A stretch of DNA of 33,499 bases from Thermodesulfovibrionia bacterium (GTDB lineage: Bacteria; Nitrospirota; Thermodesulfovibrionia; JACRGW01), in the NCBI GenBank assembly GCA_919902995.1, contig CAKKSD010000016.1, positions 1-33,499 of the forward strand. Direction: 5' to 3'. Position 1 is the first letter of the stretch; every line of letters starts with the position of its first letter. A model generated the notes under the pieces. The model was not told the DNA's origin. It did no database searches and saw nothing but the letters and a program-made list of their open reading frames with translations. Position numbers and translations under genes: made by a program. This document shows positions 13,812 to 21,941 of the stretch, piece by piece.

Positions 13812-16664
13812 ATGGCTAAATATTACAAAACCGGACATGTACGATCCATCATTTTGTTGCTCATTACAAACTTTGTGTTCCTGTTTATGACATCGCAGTG
13901 GAGTTTAGCAGTTGGTTCTTCTTGGTCGGATGGACTTTTTTCCAGAGAAAGCGGATTTAATTTCCAGTCTGGAGCAGAAGACTCTTTCAATACGTATCAT
14001 GAGGCAAAGATGGCGGTTTTCAAAGCAAACCGTTGTCTAAATCCTGATGGGTCCATTAATAAAAACGCCCCTAATTATGGTAAGGCAGTGGAGAGGCTAA
14101 AACCATTACATGAGTCGATGATGGATGTTGCTCGTGCACAGGGTAGAGTACGAGACGCTGCTGTAACATCCGTTTTTCAAGAGGCCGGCGTGAAACCTCC
14201 GGAACATTTTACTGGAACAAATCCGAGCAGTCCGGGAGGCCGCGGTATACACAGCGATTTTGAACTTACCGCAAGATCAGGTCCAGAATATGACAAATTG
14301 TCTAAGACGTTTGTTGAAAAGTTTGGCAATAAGAATGTAGAAATAGGTCCTGACTACATTAAACATAAAGGGTCGAATACAGTCATACATCGGCCGTCTG
14401 GTGTTCAAGACCCCGTAGGTAGCTCTGCATGGGAGGCAAGGAGCGTGGCTCAAAACGTTAAAGGTGAGACATTAGGCTCAGCAGCATCGCAGGAAAAATA
14501 CCAGAAAGTAGGTGGGGAATTCGCTGCCAAAGATGCCAAAGGAGCAGGACTTGATGGTGTCAAGAAGGCCCAGGAAGCCTGGAATTCTAATCCGAATACT
14601 CCTTATGAACAATACCAGCGGACGCAGGAACTGGCCAAGGCGACCAACGAAATAAATAAGGCAGCTGGAAAACCTGTAGATTCTACCCTTAAGAAGATTA
14701 AAGAAGGGATGGATCCAGATCTGTTGCCAGAAGTGAAGAAACCGGTTAAAGAAATGGCAAGGGAACAGATAAAAGATGCGTGGAAACAAATAGAGGCCAA
14801 GAATACAGAGAACCTAACCAAACTGGACAATGCGATAAAGAAAGCCCCTACAGAGGCCGAAAAGATGGCATTAAAGTCACAGAAAATAGATATTACCGGT
14901 CGTCAAAATGCACTAACAGAACAATTGGTAAAAAATGATAGTGGAAAGGCACTGACTGAATTAACCGGTCAGCAACCCCCAAAAATACCTGACTCAAAAA
15001 TAAAACCGGGTGCTGCTCCTGAGGTAAAAGCCGGTAGCGGGATTGGTAAGGGGGCAACAGCAGCCGAAGAAGGTGCCGGAGGTGTTGGAGGTAAGGGTAG
15101 CGGCGTTGTTGGAAAGACCATAGGAAAAATCTTGTTAATCTACGGCATTTCAAACACTGCAATCAATGTCTATAATTCCAACGATAAAATAGAAACAGTT
15201 AAAGAAGAGTCAGGGGGATGGCTGGGAGGATTCTTAGGAGGCATGCTTACTGGTGGGCCCGTAGGTGCTATTACCGGAGCTATAATCGGCAGTTTATCAA
15301 CAAATAAAGATTTTTCGAACTGGCTTGCAGGTAATAAGGATCAGGTTCTCAAAGATTTACAAACCCACCTTGAAAAGGCAGGGCCAGCAATGATCGCAGG
15401 GGAACAGAAAAAGCTTGAGAAAAACATTGAAGAACTTAGAAAAACTGGAGCGCTTGAGGGTATCTTAAACCCTCCATCGCCCGGAACTGCCGGAGGGCCT
15501 ATTTATATTGATAAGGAAAAAGAAAGTTATAAAGAAAGGATTGAGGCAGAAAAGGAAAAAGAAAGAGTTGAGAAGGAACAGATTAAAGGGGGTCTCGAGA
15601 ACCTTGAGAAAACAGGAGGACTAAAGGATATAAACCCTCCATCGACCGGAACTGCAGCAGGGACTCAGGATATTGGTTCTTCAAAAATCTCTGACCTCAG
15701 AGGTTCTGAAGCCAAGACCAGCAAAATAGATAAAGAAAAACTGGAAAAATCACCTGAAGATCAGAAGGCCGGAATGGAACTGGCTAAGAATACAAAGGTT
15801 ACTGATTCCTACGACAAGGATCGGTCTCGAAAATCGAAACGGAAGGCCAAGGAGGTGCAGGATACTGCAGGGTCCACACAGAAGGAGCGGGGAGATGTCT
15901 CACAAGCAGAAGACCAGAGGGAGAAGACTAAAATTAAAGGCCAGGGTGAAGAGACAGATAGGGCAATTTCTTCATCAAAGCAGGAGCATATCTCCGCTGA
16001 AAAAGCTGCCGAGCAAGCGAGGCAGACTGCAATAGGGACTGTTATTGCCGGCGGTCTTTTTGGCGGGCTGAGTTCAGGAGTGGCTATAGGTCTTGATAAT
16101 CTTTTCGGCACCATCGGAAAAGGTGCAGGCCAGCAGGTATCCAGTAATATGGGTATCCAGCCCAAACCTTCATCCACAGGGGCAGGCAATCAGGCAACCG
16201 GAGGGACAACATCTGCTGCAGGAGACCCTCTACCCTGGACCTACAGCGGCACATGTAACGGCACTGTCAAGGCTAAAGCGAATTTCGGTGCAGGGGGAAG
16301 CGTGGGTTGCTCCTTCAGCGGACCTTCTAAGACAACTCTTAATGCTGACGGGTCGGTAACAGGGGAATCAAGCGCAGGCTTCTGGGTTGAATTTTCCGAT
16401 AGCGGAAGCGGAACGGGTTGCGCTTCGAAATCGGGTAACTCGACTTTTAACGGTTCCCATTCAAATGGTTCGGTAAACATAACCGGCAGTTCAGGTAGCA
16501 AGTTCAGCGGAAGTTATAATGCAAACTCCCTTACCTATTCGGGTGGAAGATCAGGGTCTTCCATGTCCATTAGCGGAGGGAAATCTGCAACCGCTGATGT
16601 ATCAACTTCCTGCACATATTCTCGGCAAAGCAGCGGCAGTAACACGGGTAATCCTAATAAATGA
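13812..16664 (+). CDS. Large exported protein with glycine-zipper segments and a Cys-containing Gly/Ser-rich tail
   Basis: An ATG at 13785 overlaps the previous gene, but the ATG at 13812 has a GGAGG site at the right distance and gives MAKYYKTGH with a hydrophobic signal segment (about 14-35). The protein is then about 950 residues. An N-terminal region of unknown type is followed by Lys/Glu-rich helical sequence. A glycine-zipper hairpin (GGFLGGMLTGGPVGAITGAI) lies near residue 475. Two related segments (LEKNIEELRKTGALEG...NPPSPGTAGG and LENLEKTGGLKD...NPPSTGTAAG) form an internal repeat. A second glycine-zipper-like stretch is near 750. The final 150 residues are Gly/Ser/Asn-rich with four cysteines, suggesting a disulfide-pinned beta structure. 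It could be a surface effector, adhesin or filament subunit. No catalytic motif is recognised. Confidence 0.7.
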   Translation: MAKYYKTGHVRSIILLLITNFVFLFMTSQWSLAVGSSWSDGLFSRESGFNFQSGAEDSFNTYHEAKMAVFKANRCLNPDGSINKNAPNYGKAVERLKPLHESMMDVARAQGRVRDAAVTSVFQEAGVKPPEHFTGTNPSSPGGRGIHSDFELTARSGPEYDKLSKTFVEKFGNKNVEIGPDYIKHKGSNTVIHRPSGVQDPVGSSAWEARSVAQNVKGETLGSAASQEKYQKVGGEFAAKDAKGAGLDGVKKAQEAWNSNPNTPYEQYQRTQELAKATNEINKAAGKPVDSTLKKIKEGMDPDLLPEVKKPVKEMAREQIKDAWKQIEAKNTENLTKLDNAIKKAPTEAEKMALKSQKIDITGRQNALTEQLVKNDSGKALTELTGQQPPKIPDSKIKPGAAPEVKAGSGIGKGATAAEEGAGGVGGKGSGVVGKTIGKILLIYGISNTAINVYNSNDKIETVKEESGGWLGGFLGGMLTGGPVGAITGAIIGSLSTNKDFSNWLAGNKDQVLKDLQTHLEKAGPAMIAGEQKKLEKNIEELRKTGALEGILNPPSPGTAGGPIYIDKEKESYKERIEAEKEKERVEKEQIKGGLENLEKTGGLKDINPPSTGTAAGTQDIGSSKISDLRGSEAKTSKIDKEKLEKSPEDQKAGMELAKNTKVTDSYDKDRSRKSKRKAKEVQDTAGSTQKERGDVSQAEDQREKTKIKGQGEETDRAISSSKQEHISAEKAAEQARQTAIGTVIAGGLFGGLSSGVAIGLDNLFGTIGKGAGQQVSSNMGIQPKPSSTGAGNQATGGTTSAAGDPLPWTYSGTCNGTVKAKANFGAGGSVGCSFSGPSKTTLNADGSVTGESSAGFWVEFSDSGSGTGCASKSGNSTFNGSHSNGSVNITGSSGSKFSGSYNANSLTYSGGRSGSSMSISGGKSATADVSTSCTYSRQSSGSNTGNPNK

Positions 16665-16696
16665 CTAACAGCACTTAAAAAAGGTAATTAGATACT

Positions 16697-17338
16697 ATGG
16701 CAAGGATCATACAGGTTTTCATCCTAATATTAATTCAGTATATATTCCTTACTTTTTTAGTTGAGGCAAGGGAGCCCTCGTCTTCAACTCCTTCAGACAA
16801 CGACATCCAGGCAGGCATGAAACTTCTTGAGAAGCCTGATACGAATAAGATTTCCGAGGCTTTGTCTATCTTTGAGAAAGCCCTTTCAGTAGATCCGAAT
16901 CAGGAAGAAGCCAATATGGGGATCGTCTATGCAAGACTTATCGAGTTTATTGCATCCCAGGAAAAAGATCCTAAGAGACTTCAGGACGGGCTCAAACATG
17001 CAGAGGCTGTATTAAAGCATAATCCAAAACATGAAGACGCCTATTATAAAAAAAGCCAGATACTCTTTTTTATGGGAAAGCCTGAAGAAGGGCTTAAAAA
17101 TTTAAAAGATGGTTTGAATCAGTTACCAAAGTCAGAAACGCTCCATAAAGCGATGCTTACATATCTTGCAAATATGGCAATGATGTACGAAGAAACAGGA
17201 GATAATGTAAAGGCACGACTCGCCTGGATGAAACTCCGTTCAGAAACTAAAGATCCCGAACAGAAAAAAATGGCCACCGAGCATATCGAGATGCTCAGCA
17301 CCACAGGTGAGGGCGGTTATGGGGCGAGAGGGTTTTAA
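16697..17338 (+). CDS. Exported TPR protein
   Basis: A 213-residue protein with a hydrophobic N-terminal signal (about residues 5-23, ending FLVEARE) and three to four tetratricopeptide repeats. Clear units include ALSIFEKALSVDPNQEEANM and GLKHAEAVLKHNPKHEDAYY, then EGLKNLKDGLNQLPKSETLH. A closing helix pair (MYEETGDNVKARLAWMKLRS) recurs in the next gene as YEQTGEVPKARLTWLKVKE. TPRs mediate protein contacts, so a periplasmic scaffolding role in the locus is likely. Its TAA stop overlaps the next ATG (TAATG), indicating translational coupling. A short Gly-rich end (GEGGYGARGF) follows the repeats. Confidence 0.8.
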   Translation: MARIIQVFILILIQYIFLTFLVEAREPSSSTPSDNDIQAGMKLLEKPDTNKISEALSIFEKALSVDPNQEEANMGIVYARLIEFIASQEKDPKRLQDGLKHAEAVLKHNPKHEDAYYKKSQILFFMGKPEEGLKNLKDGLNQLPKSETLHKAMLTYLANMAMMYEETGDNVKARLAWMKLRSETKDPEQKKMATEHIEMLSTTGEGGYGARGF

Positions 17339-18408
17339 TGAGAATGAAGCACCACATTATCAAAAGGATTCTTGTTTTATTATTGTTCATATGTTTCTAT
17401 CCACAGGATGTTATGTCAGAAAGTCTGGAAGAAACCTATGCCAGCGCTATCCGCCAGCTTAATCAAGAGGGTTTTTCAGGGATAGATAAAGCCCTTAAAG
17501 TCTTTGAGGAGATTATCCAGAAAGACCCGAACTTTATAAGGGCGTATCTTAGCGCTGCCGATGCCTACTTATTGAAATATGAATTTACCGAGAAGAAAGA
17601 CAAACAATGGCTGGATACCGCCATGAACTATCTGGATACTGCTATCGGGAAAGATGGAAAACTTACGACAGCCTATTTTAAACGTGCCGTTATCCATTTC
17701 AACCTGGAAGAGCCAGATAAGGCTATAACTGATCTTAAGAAATCCATGGAATTATCTCCAGCCTATTTTGATGCAAGAATTCTTTATCTCCAGTATCTCC
17801 TGTCCGTAAAAAATAAGGAAGAGGCAGGGAAGTTTGCCGAGTCTTCAATAAAATTATTTCCTAAAGACCCTGCCCCTCTAAAATACTTTGGAGATGTGTT
17901 TTTCCAGGCGGGTGCATATCAGGAGGCGATTGAGTATTATAAAAAGGTAATCGCATTAGTTCCAAATGCCCCAAATACCCATTTTAATCTCGGAAGGTCT
18001 TATCAGAATCTTAAAAAATATGATAAAGCGATTGGATCTTTTAAAAAGGCCTTAGCCCAGAATTCTGAGCTCATTGATGCCCATTTTAACCTTGCATACT
18101 GCTTGAGCGAGATGGGTAAGTTTAAAGAGGCTATCACTCACCTTGAAACATATCTTAAAAAGACCCCAAAAGATGTCTCTGCACTAAATAATCTCGCCAT
18201 TCTCTATGAACAAACAGGAGAGGTGCCAAAAGCACGATTGACATGGCTCAAAGTCAAAGAGGCAACAGAAGATAGCTCCTATAAAGAACGTGCTGATCAG
18301 CATCTATATAGACTTCTTTCTCCAAAGGATAAGCCTAAAGCATCCCTGGAAGAAAAACCTGCATCACCTAAAACAGGAGGTAAAAAAGATGATAAAAAGA
18401 CTAAATAG
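17338..18408 (+). CDS. Exported multi-TPR protein
   Basis: A 356-residue paralogue-like partner of the preceding gene. A signal peptide (hydrophobic 9-20, cleavage near DVMSES) is followed by about seven tetratricopeptide repeats from residue 30 to 320. The clearest are EAIEYYKKVIALVPNAPNTH, KAIGSFKKALAQNSELIDAH and EAITHLETYLKKTPKDVSAL. The C-terminus is a Lys/Pro-rich tail ending KKDDKKTK. The start codon shares a base with the previous stop. The following gene begins 20 bp before this one ends, its AGGAGG ribosome site lying inside this coding sequence. The two TPR genes probably form a scaffold for assembly of the locus products; the partners are unknown. Confidence 0.82.
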   Translation: MRMKHHIIKRILVLLLFICFYPQDVMSESLEETYASAIRQLNQEGFSGIDKALKVFEEIIQKDPNFIRAYLSAADAYLLKYEFTEKKDKQWLDTAMNYLDTAIGKDGKLTTAYFKRAVIHFNLEEPDKAITDLKKSMELSPAYFDARILYLQYLLSVKNKEEAGKFAESSIKLFPKDPAPLKYFGDVFFQAGAYQEAIEYYKKVIALVPNAPNTHFNLGRSYQNLKKYDKAIGSFKKALAQNSELIDAHFNLAYCLSEMGKFKEAITHLETYLKKTPKDVSALNNLAILYEQTGEVPKARLTWLKVKEATEDSSYKERADQHLYRLLSPKDKPKASLEEKPASPKTGGKKDDKKTK

Positions 18409-19366
18409 AGTATTGCTCATTAATTTAATGGTTGTCTCTTTTTTGATATTCCCTTCAGTTAGTTTATCTTCCCAGGTTCAGGAAAAAGGTCTGGAAAGCA
18501 TGATTGAAAGGGTTGAAAAGGCGATAACAAAGGCCTCAGACCTATTTGAGCATGGGCAGTTACAAAAGGGAAGTCCATATATAGTTAGCATATCTCAGGA
18601 GATTGAACTTTCTTTTTCAGAAGCGACCTTTGAAGCTGATATTGAAAAGGCATTTAAGATACTTGAACAACTTATGGCCAAGAAAAATACCCTTGAGGGA
18701 GAATTAACTACCGCAACTCATGGACAGGGGCAATATCCTCCTCAATCTCGGGCGATATCTCCTCAGGGTCAGTCCTCAGACCGTCTTAATGCCTTGATAC
18801 AATCTGAAAAAGAGACCTCTAAAGGAATCCCTCCATCTGATGAGAAATTAAATTTGGAATATAGTGTCCACAAGAGTTACCAGCAGACGCGACAGGCAAA
18901 ACTCCAGGACGAAGATAAAGAAGCAGAAGCAGATAGACAGATAATTATTGCCGAAAGGCAGCAGGCAGCACAGAGACTGCAGATGAAGCGGGAGAGGGAG
19001 CAGCAACTTCAGGCCCAAGCTTCCAAATGGCAGGATGAGCTTGACAAACAGGCTAAGACATCAGCGCAGGCAGCGCTGCAGTGGGAAAAAGAGCATAGCT
19101 TCGGTGCATATACAAAAAAATTCCTCGGTATGGTGATTCAAACCTCGGTAGGCGCCTTTACCGGTGGCTTACTTGGAACCGTTTCCACCAACCTGGCAAA
19201 TAAGGCGGTAAGTAAACTCTTCCCTAATGTAGATACTAGTACACTCAGCCAGGCTGCCGCAGCTGGGACATCGAGTGCGATTACAGGTACAGCGAGTAGT
19301 ATAGGTCAAACCGCAAGTCAGGCTGCTACATCTTCTATTACAGGACAGAATCAGCCTAATTATTGA
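18389..19366 (+). CDS. Exported coiled-coil protein with Ala/Ser/Thr-rich tail
   Basis: A longer frame opens at 18290, but the ATG at 18389 has AGGAGG 8 nt upstream and gives a proper signal peptide (MIKRLNRVLLINLMVV..., cleavage near SLSSQ), so I place the start there, for 325 residues. The mature protein has an N-terminal helical part (EKGLESMIERVEKAITKASD), a Gln/Pro linker, then a long charged Gln-rich coiled coil (about residues 175-255). A Gly-containing hydrophobic segment (VGAFTGGLLGTVSTNLANK) follows, and a low-complexity Ala/Ser/Thr/Gly tail ends QNQPNY. The hydrophobic-glycine segment resembles those in the large protein at 13812, suggesting related membrane insertion or packing. 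No family is recognised. Confidence 0.7.
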   Translation: MIKRLNRVLLINLMVVSFLIFPSVSLSSQVQEKGLESMIERVEKAITKASDLFEHGQLQKGSPYIVSISQEIELSFSEATFEADIEKAFKILEQLMAKKNTLEGELTTATHGQGQYPPQSRAISPQGQSSDRLNALIQSEKETSKGIPPSDEKLNLEYSVHKSYQQTRQAKLQDEDKEAEADRQIIIAERQQAAQRLQMKREREQQLQAQASKWQDELDKQAKTSAQAALQWEKEHSFGAYTKKFLGMVIQTSVGAFTGGLLGTVSTNLANKAVSKLFPNVDTSTLSQAAAAGTSSAITGTASSIGQTASQAATSSITGQNQPNY

Positions 19367-19404
19367 TGGAGCCTTGAAAATGATCTGATCGCCAAAGGGG
19401 GTAG

Positions 19405-19422
19405 GGGCGACTTTAGTCGCCC
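19405..19422. repeat. GGGCGAC-TTTA-GTCGCCC hairpin
   Basis: A 7-bp stem with a 4-nt loop in the 110-bp gap between the coiled-coil gene and the repeat-protein gene. The surrounding GTAGGGGCGACTTTAGTCGCC resembles a common interspersed repeat. It lacks a T-run and is unlikely to be a strong terminator. Confidence 0.5.
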
Positions 19423-19478
19423 ATTCCTGAACAAGGTTTTGTATTATTCTTTATGGATTATGAGAAGAGGAGAGAATC

Positions 19479-19880
19479 TTGAAGATGATCGCTCATGTAA
19501 AAGTATTGTATAATTTCATCGTTATTTGTAAAAGAATACTCCTCTGGTTTACCTGTACCGTCTTTTTGTTCTTGCTTTCTTTCAATTTCCTTGAATTGTC
19601 TCTTGCTGAGGATCAAAACCGTTACTATCAATATGACAAAAATCCTTTCCATCCTGCTAATAAATACGACCCCGATAATCCCTACAGTCCGTATAACAGG
19701 TATAACCCCGATAGCCCCTTGAACCCCGCAAATAAGTATGACCCTGATAACCCCCTAAATCCGATGAATAAGTACGATCTATCAAACCCATTTAATCCTC
19801 TCAATAAGTATGACCCTGATAACCCTCTAAGTCCAATAAACAAATATGATCCAGATAAGCCACTAAGGCCTATAAAATAA
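19479..19880 (+). CDS. Small exported protein of six 12-residue NKYDPDNPLNP repeats
   Basis: A 133-residue protein read from TTG 19479 (GAGGAGAG just upstream) or possibly ATG 19485. A hydrophobic signal or anchor spans about residues 20-43 (ending SLAED). From residue 61 to 132 it consists of six tandem 12-residue units with consensus N-K-Y-D-P-D-N-P-L-N-P-x. A degenerate unit (YQYDKNPFHPA) precedes them. The DNA units are 36 bp (19659-19874) and differ mainly at third positions, so the array is selected at protein level. The Asp/Asn/Pro/Tyr composition suggests an extended or polyproline-like surface segment, possibly metal-binding through Asp. It is the last plus-strand gene of the locus and converges with nfi six bases away. 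Confidence 0.75.
   Translation: MKMIAHVKVLYNFIVICKRILLWFTCTVFLFLLSFNFLELSLAEDQNRYYQYDKNPFHPANKYDPDNPYSPYNRYNPDSPLNPANKYDPDNPLNPMNKYDLSNPFNPLNKYDPDNPLSPINKYDPDKPLRPIK
19659..19874 (+). repeat. Six tandem 36-bp coding repeats
   Basis: In-frame 36-bp units, each beginning AAY AAR/AGG TAY (Asn-Lys/Arg-Tyr), encode the 12-residue motif. Third-base drift between units indicates an old array kept by protein-level selection, not a recent slippage expansion. Confidence 0.85.
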
Positions 19881-19886
19881 AATGTC

Positions 19887-20537
19887 TTAAAACTCCCTTA
19901 TTATCTTCTTTGATATAAGGTCTGCCCTTCTTAATGGCTCAGGGATTCTATATCTTGTGGTACAACCGAGTACAATCCTGATTGAGTCCTTTAAATCAAT
20001 CCTGTGTCCTGGAGAAACAAAAAGAGGTTTTACATCTTCTCTTGTCCTTAAGACAGCGCCAACGGTTCTGTTCTTAAAGTTTAGAGGAGACCATTCCCCT
20101 TTACTAAATCCTGGTTCCCTATATTCTCCTATCAGCCTTGATTTAGCACATCCGATAGCAGGAATATCAAGAAGGATACCAATATGTGTGGCGATCCCTA
20201 TTCCCCTCGGATGAGCAATCCCCTGACCGTCAAAGAGTATTACATCAGGTTTGATCTTCAATCTATTAATAGCCTTTATTATTGCCGGACCTTCCCTAAA
20301 GGATAAGAAACCTGGTATATACGGAAATGGGATTTCTGCAAAAGCATATACATCTTTTATCAGGATTAAATCAGGATATCTATAGAGGCATGCAACCCCG
20401 ACAACCTTATTTTTAAAGAATGCTGCATCAACACCTGCGATGTACATCGGGTTCTTTTTTAAGGGGATAACTTTCACTTTCTTTCTAAGGGTATTCTGAA
20501 TCGTTTTTGCTTCGGTTATATTATCAGGCCATCTCAT
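19887..20537 (-). CDS. nfi: Endonuclease V (deoxyinosine 3'-endonuclease)
   Basis: Endonuclease V nicks DNA one base 3' of deoxyinosine, starting repair of deaminated adenine. The core motifs are all present: GVDAAF (catalytic Asp), YIPGFLSFRE (Tyr wedge and catalytic Glu), LFDGQGIAHPRG (catalytic Asp and His) and SPGHRIDL. An upstream ATG at 20558 would add seven residues, but a TATAAT box (20549-20544) lies between the two ATGs. It ends 6 nt before the second, and neither has a Shine-Dalgarno. I therefore prefer ATG 20537 on a leaderless transcript, giving 216 residues. The gene converges with the repeat-protein gene and is unrelated to that locus. Confidence 0.95.
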   Translation of the reverse strand: MRWPDNITEAKTIQNTLRKKVKVIPLKKNPMYIAGVDAAFFKNKVVGVACLYRYPDLILIKDVYAFAEIPFPYIPGFLSFREGPAIIKAINRLKIKPDVILFDGQGIAHPRGIGIATHIGILLDIPAIGCAKSRLIGEYREPGFSKGEWSPLNFKNRTVGAVLRTREDVKPLFVSPGHRIDLKDSIRIVLGCTTRYRIPEPLRRADLISKKIIREF

Positions 20538-20543
20538 GGGGAA

Positions 20544-20549
20544 ATTATA
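20544..20549 (-). promoter_or_regulatory. TATAAT -10 box 6 nt before nfi ATG
   Basis: The consensus hexamer on the minus strand is followed by TTCCCC and then ATG at 20537. This placement predicts a transcript starting at the start codon. No good -35 is seen. Confidence 0.45.
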
Positions 20550-20603
20550 AATTGACATTATTCTTTGGTATGTTATTATTTTATCCCAGATTTCACATTA
20601 ATG

Positions 20604-20714
20604 ATACACACCCCTTAATCCCCTCTTAATAGAGGGGAAAGAAAAATCTTAATCTCTTCTTAAAAGAGGGGAAATAAGAGACTCCCCTCTAAAAAGAGGG
20701 GTAGGGGTGTGTAT
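20604..20714. repeat. 111-bp MITE-like element with 12-bp terminal inverted repeats
   Basis: The perfect ends are ATACACACCCCT (20604-20615) and AGGGGTGTGTAT (20703-20714). Inside are hairpins CCCCTCT-TAAT-AGAGGGG (20620-20637) and CCCCTCT-AAAA-AGAGGGG (20684-20701), plus a degraded third copy between them. It carries no coding sequence. Its right edge lies 6 bp from the -10 box of ald, so it may supply the upstream promoter region. Confidence 0.75.
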
Positions 20715-20720
20715 AAAGAT

Positions 20721-20726
20721 TATAAT
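20721..20726 (+). promoter_or_regulatory. TATAAT -10 box just before ald
   Basis: A consensus hexamer 9 nt before the preferred ATG at 20736, with no Shine-Dalgarno. The predicted leader is about 3 nt. Any -35 would fall within the right end of the adjacent MITE and is not recognisable. Confidence 0.4.
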
Positions 20727-20735
20727 ACATCTTAC

Positions 20736-21848
20736 ATGATCACAGGCGTTCCGAAAGAAATAAAGAAAGAAGAATACAGGGTTGCGATTACACCTGCAGG
20801 TGTAGAAGAACTTAAAAGAGATGGTCATAAGACCCTTATAGAGAACGGGGCAGGTGAAGGGAGTGGCTTTTCAGATAATGAATATATTAAGGCAGGGGCA
20901 GATATTGTTCAAAGGGACATTTTGTTTAAAGAGTCAGATCTGATAGTGAAGGTAAAGGAGCCACTGCCATCAGAATATGATCTACTCAGGGTAGGGCAGG
21001 GAATCTTCACATTTCTCCACTTAGCACCAAATCTCGGGCTTACAGAATTGCTGATTAATAAAAAAATAACCGCCCTTGGATATGAAACCCTTGAGAAAGA
21101 TGGTAAGTTTCCCCTGCTTTCACCTATGAGTGAGATAGCAGGGAGAATGGCACCTATCATAGGGTCATACTACCTTCAAAAGATTAATGGAGGTGATGGA
21201 GTACTGCCTACAGGTGCAAGCGGGGTAAAGCCAGGGAAGGCATTAATATTAGGTGCAGGTGTTGTCGGTACAAATGCCGCCCATATCTGTGCAGGGATTG
21301 GAATTGATACTACTGTGATGAACAAAGGAATTGAGAGGTTACAGAAGATTGATGAAGTCTTTATGGGAAAGGTGAAGACCTTATCACTTACAGTATTAAA
21401 TATAAGGGAGGAGATAAAGGATGCAGATATCGTAATCGGGGCTATACTTGTCCCTGGTGGAAGGACTCCTATACTTATAACCAGGGATATGCTCAGGACA
21501 ATGAAAAGGGGAGCTGTAATAGTGGATGTATCTATTGATCAGGGTGGATGTGTAGAGACAGCGAGACCTACGACCCATGACAATCCTATCTATGAGGTTG
21601 AGGGCGTAATCCATTATACAGTTGCTAATATGCCGGGTGCATACCCCAGGACATCAACACTTGCTCTCACAAATGCGACACTCCCATATCTCAAGGCTAT
21701 AGCAAGTAAAGGGTTAGAAAAGGCGATCACAGAAGACCCAGCCATCAGGAGTGCCCTTAACACATATAAGGGTGAAGTCGTCCATAAGGCATTGGCGGAT
21801 TCTATGGGTATAGCGCATAAAAGTATTAACGAATTACTAAGACTGTGA
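20736..21848 (+). CDS. ald: Alanine dehydrogenase
   Basis: This NAD-dependent enzyme interconverts L-alanine and pyruvate plus ammonia. It reads MITGVPKEIKKEEYRVAITP, the family N-terminus. Substrate-site residues lie in RVAITP, VKVKEPLPSEY and FTFLHLA, and the Rossmann motif is GAGVVGTNAAH. Later segments include DVSIDQGGCVETARPTTH and VANMPGAYPRTST. Starting at ATG 20736 gives 370 residues, the usual size. An upstream GTG at 20709 lies in a MITE and is rejected. The final codons are notable: 21795-21827 recurs exactly at 22897-22929 beyond the Panacea module. The present C-terminus (SINELLRL) may thus be a replacement for the original (SIDKLLSID). Confidence 0.96.
   Translation: MITGVPKEIKKEEYRVAITPAGVEELKRDGHKTLIENGAGEGSGFSDNEYIKAGADIVQRDILFKESDLIVKVKEPLPSEYDLLRVGQGIFTFLHLAPNLGLTELLINKKITALGYETLEKDGKFPLLSPMSEIAGRMAPIIGSYYLQKINGGDGVLPTGASGVKPGKALILGAGVVGTNAAHICAGIGIDTTVMNKGIERLQKIDEVFMGKVKTLSLTVLNIREEIKDADIVIGAILVPGGRTPILITRDMLRTMKRGAVIVDVSIDQGGCVETARPTTHDNPIYEVEGVIHYTVANMPGAYPRTSTLALTNATLPYLKAIASKGLEKAITEDPAIRSALNTYKGEVVHKALADSMGIAHKSINELLRL
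21795..21827 (+). repeat. Left copy of 33-bp ald-tail direct repeat
   Basis: A 33-bp stretch encoding ADSMGIAHKSI of alanine dehydrogenase is identical to 22897-22929. After the core the two tails diverge but stay alignable (NELLRL stop versus DKLLSID stop), as in integrations where the incoming DNA supplies an alternative gene end. Confidence 0.9.
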
Positions 21849-21927
21849 TAGTTAAAAATGAAGTCAACGGAGAAGACATATTTAAACAATTGATGTTTTT
21901 ATTTTTGTACTAATTTTATAGAGATAA

Positions 21928-21936
21928 TGGTATAAT
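21928..21936 (+). promoter_or_regulatory. Perfect extended -10 promoter of the Panacea module
   Basis: TGGTATAAT, a full extended -10 element, ends 5 nt before the ATG at 21942. There is no Shine-Dalgarno, so the antitoxin mRNA is likely leaderless. Confidence 0.6.
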
Positions 21937-21941
21937 AAAGT

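Noticed and set aside
14478-15162. Antisense frames within the large exported-protein gene
   Set aside because: They are shadows of a Gly/Lys/Glu-rich gene, overlap each other and have no ribosome site or recognisable domain.
19659-19874. Possible CRISPR-like array
   Set aside because: The 36-bp units are contiguous with no spacers and encode an in-frame 12-residue protein repeat. No CRISPR array is seen in the window.
20709-20735. GTG start adding nine residues to alanine dehydrogenase
   Set aside because: The codon lies within the MITE terminal repeat and a TATAAT box falls between it and the ATG at 20736, which matches the family N-terminus.
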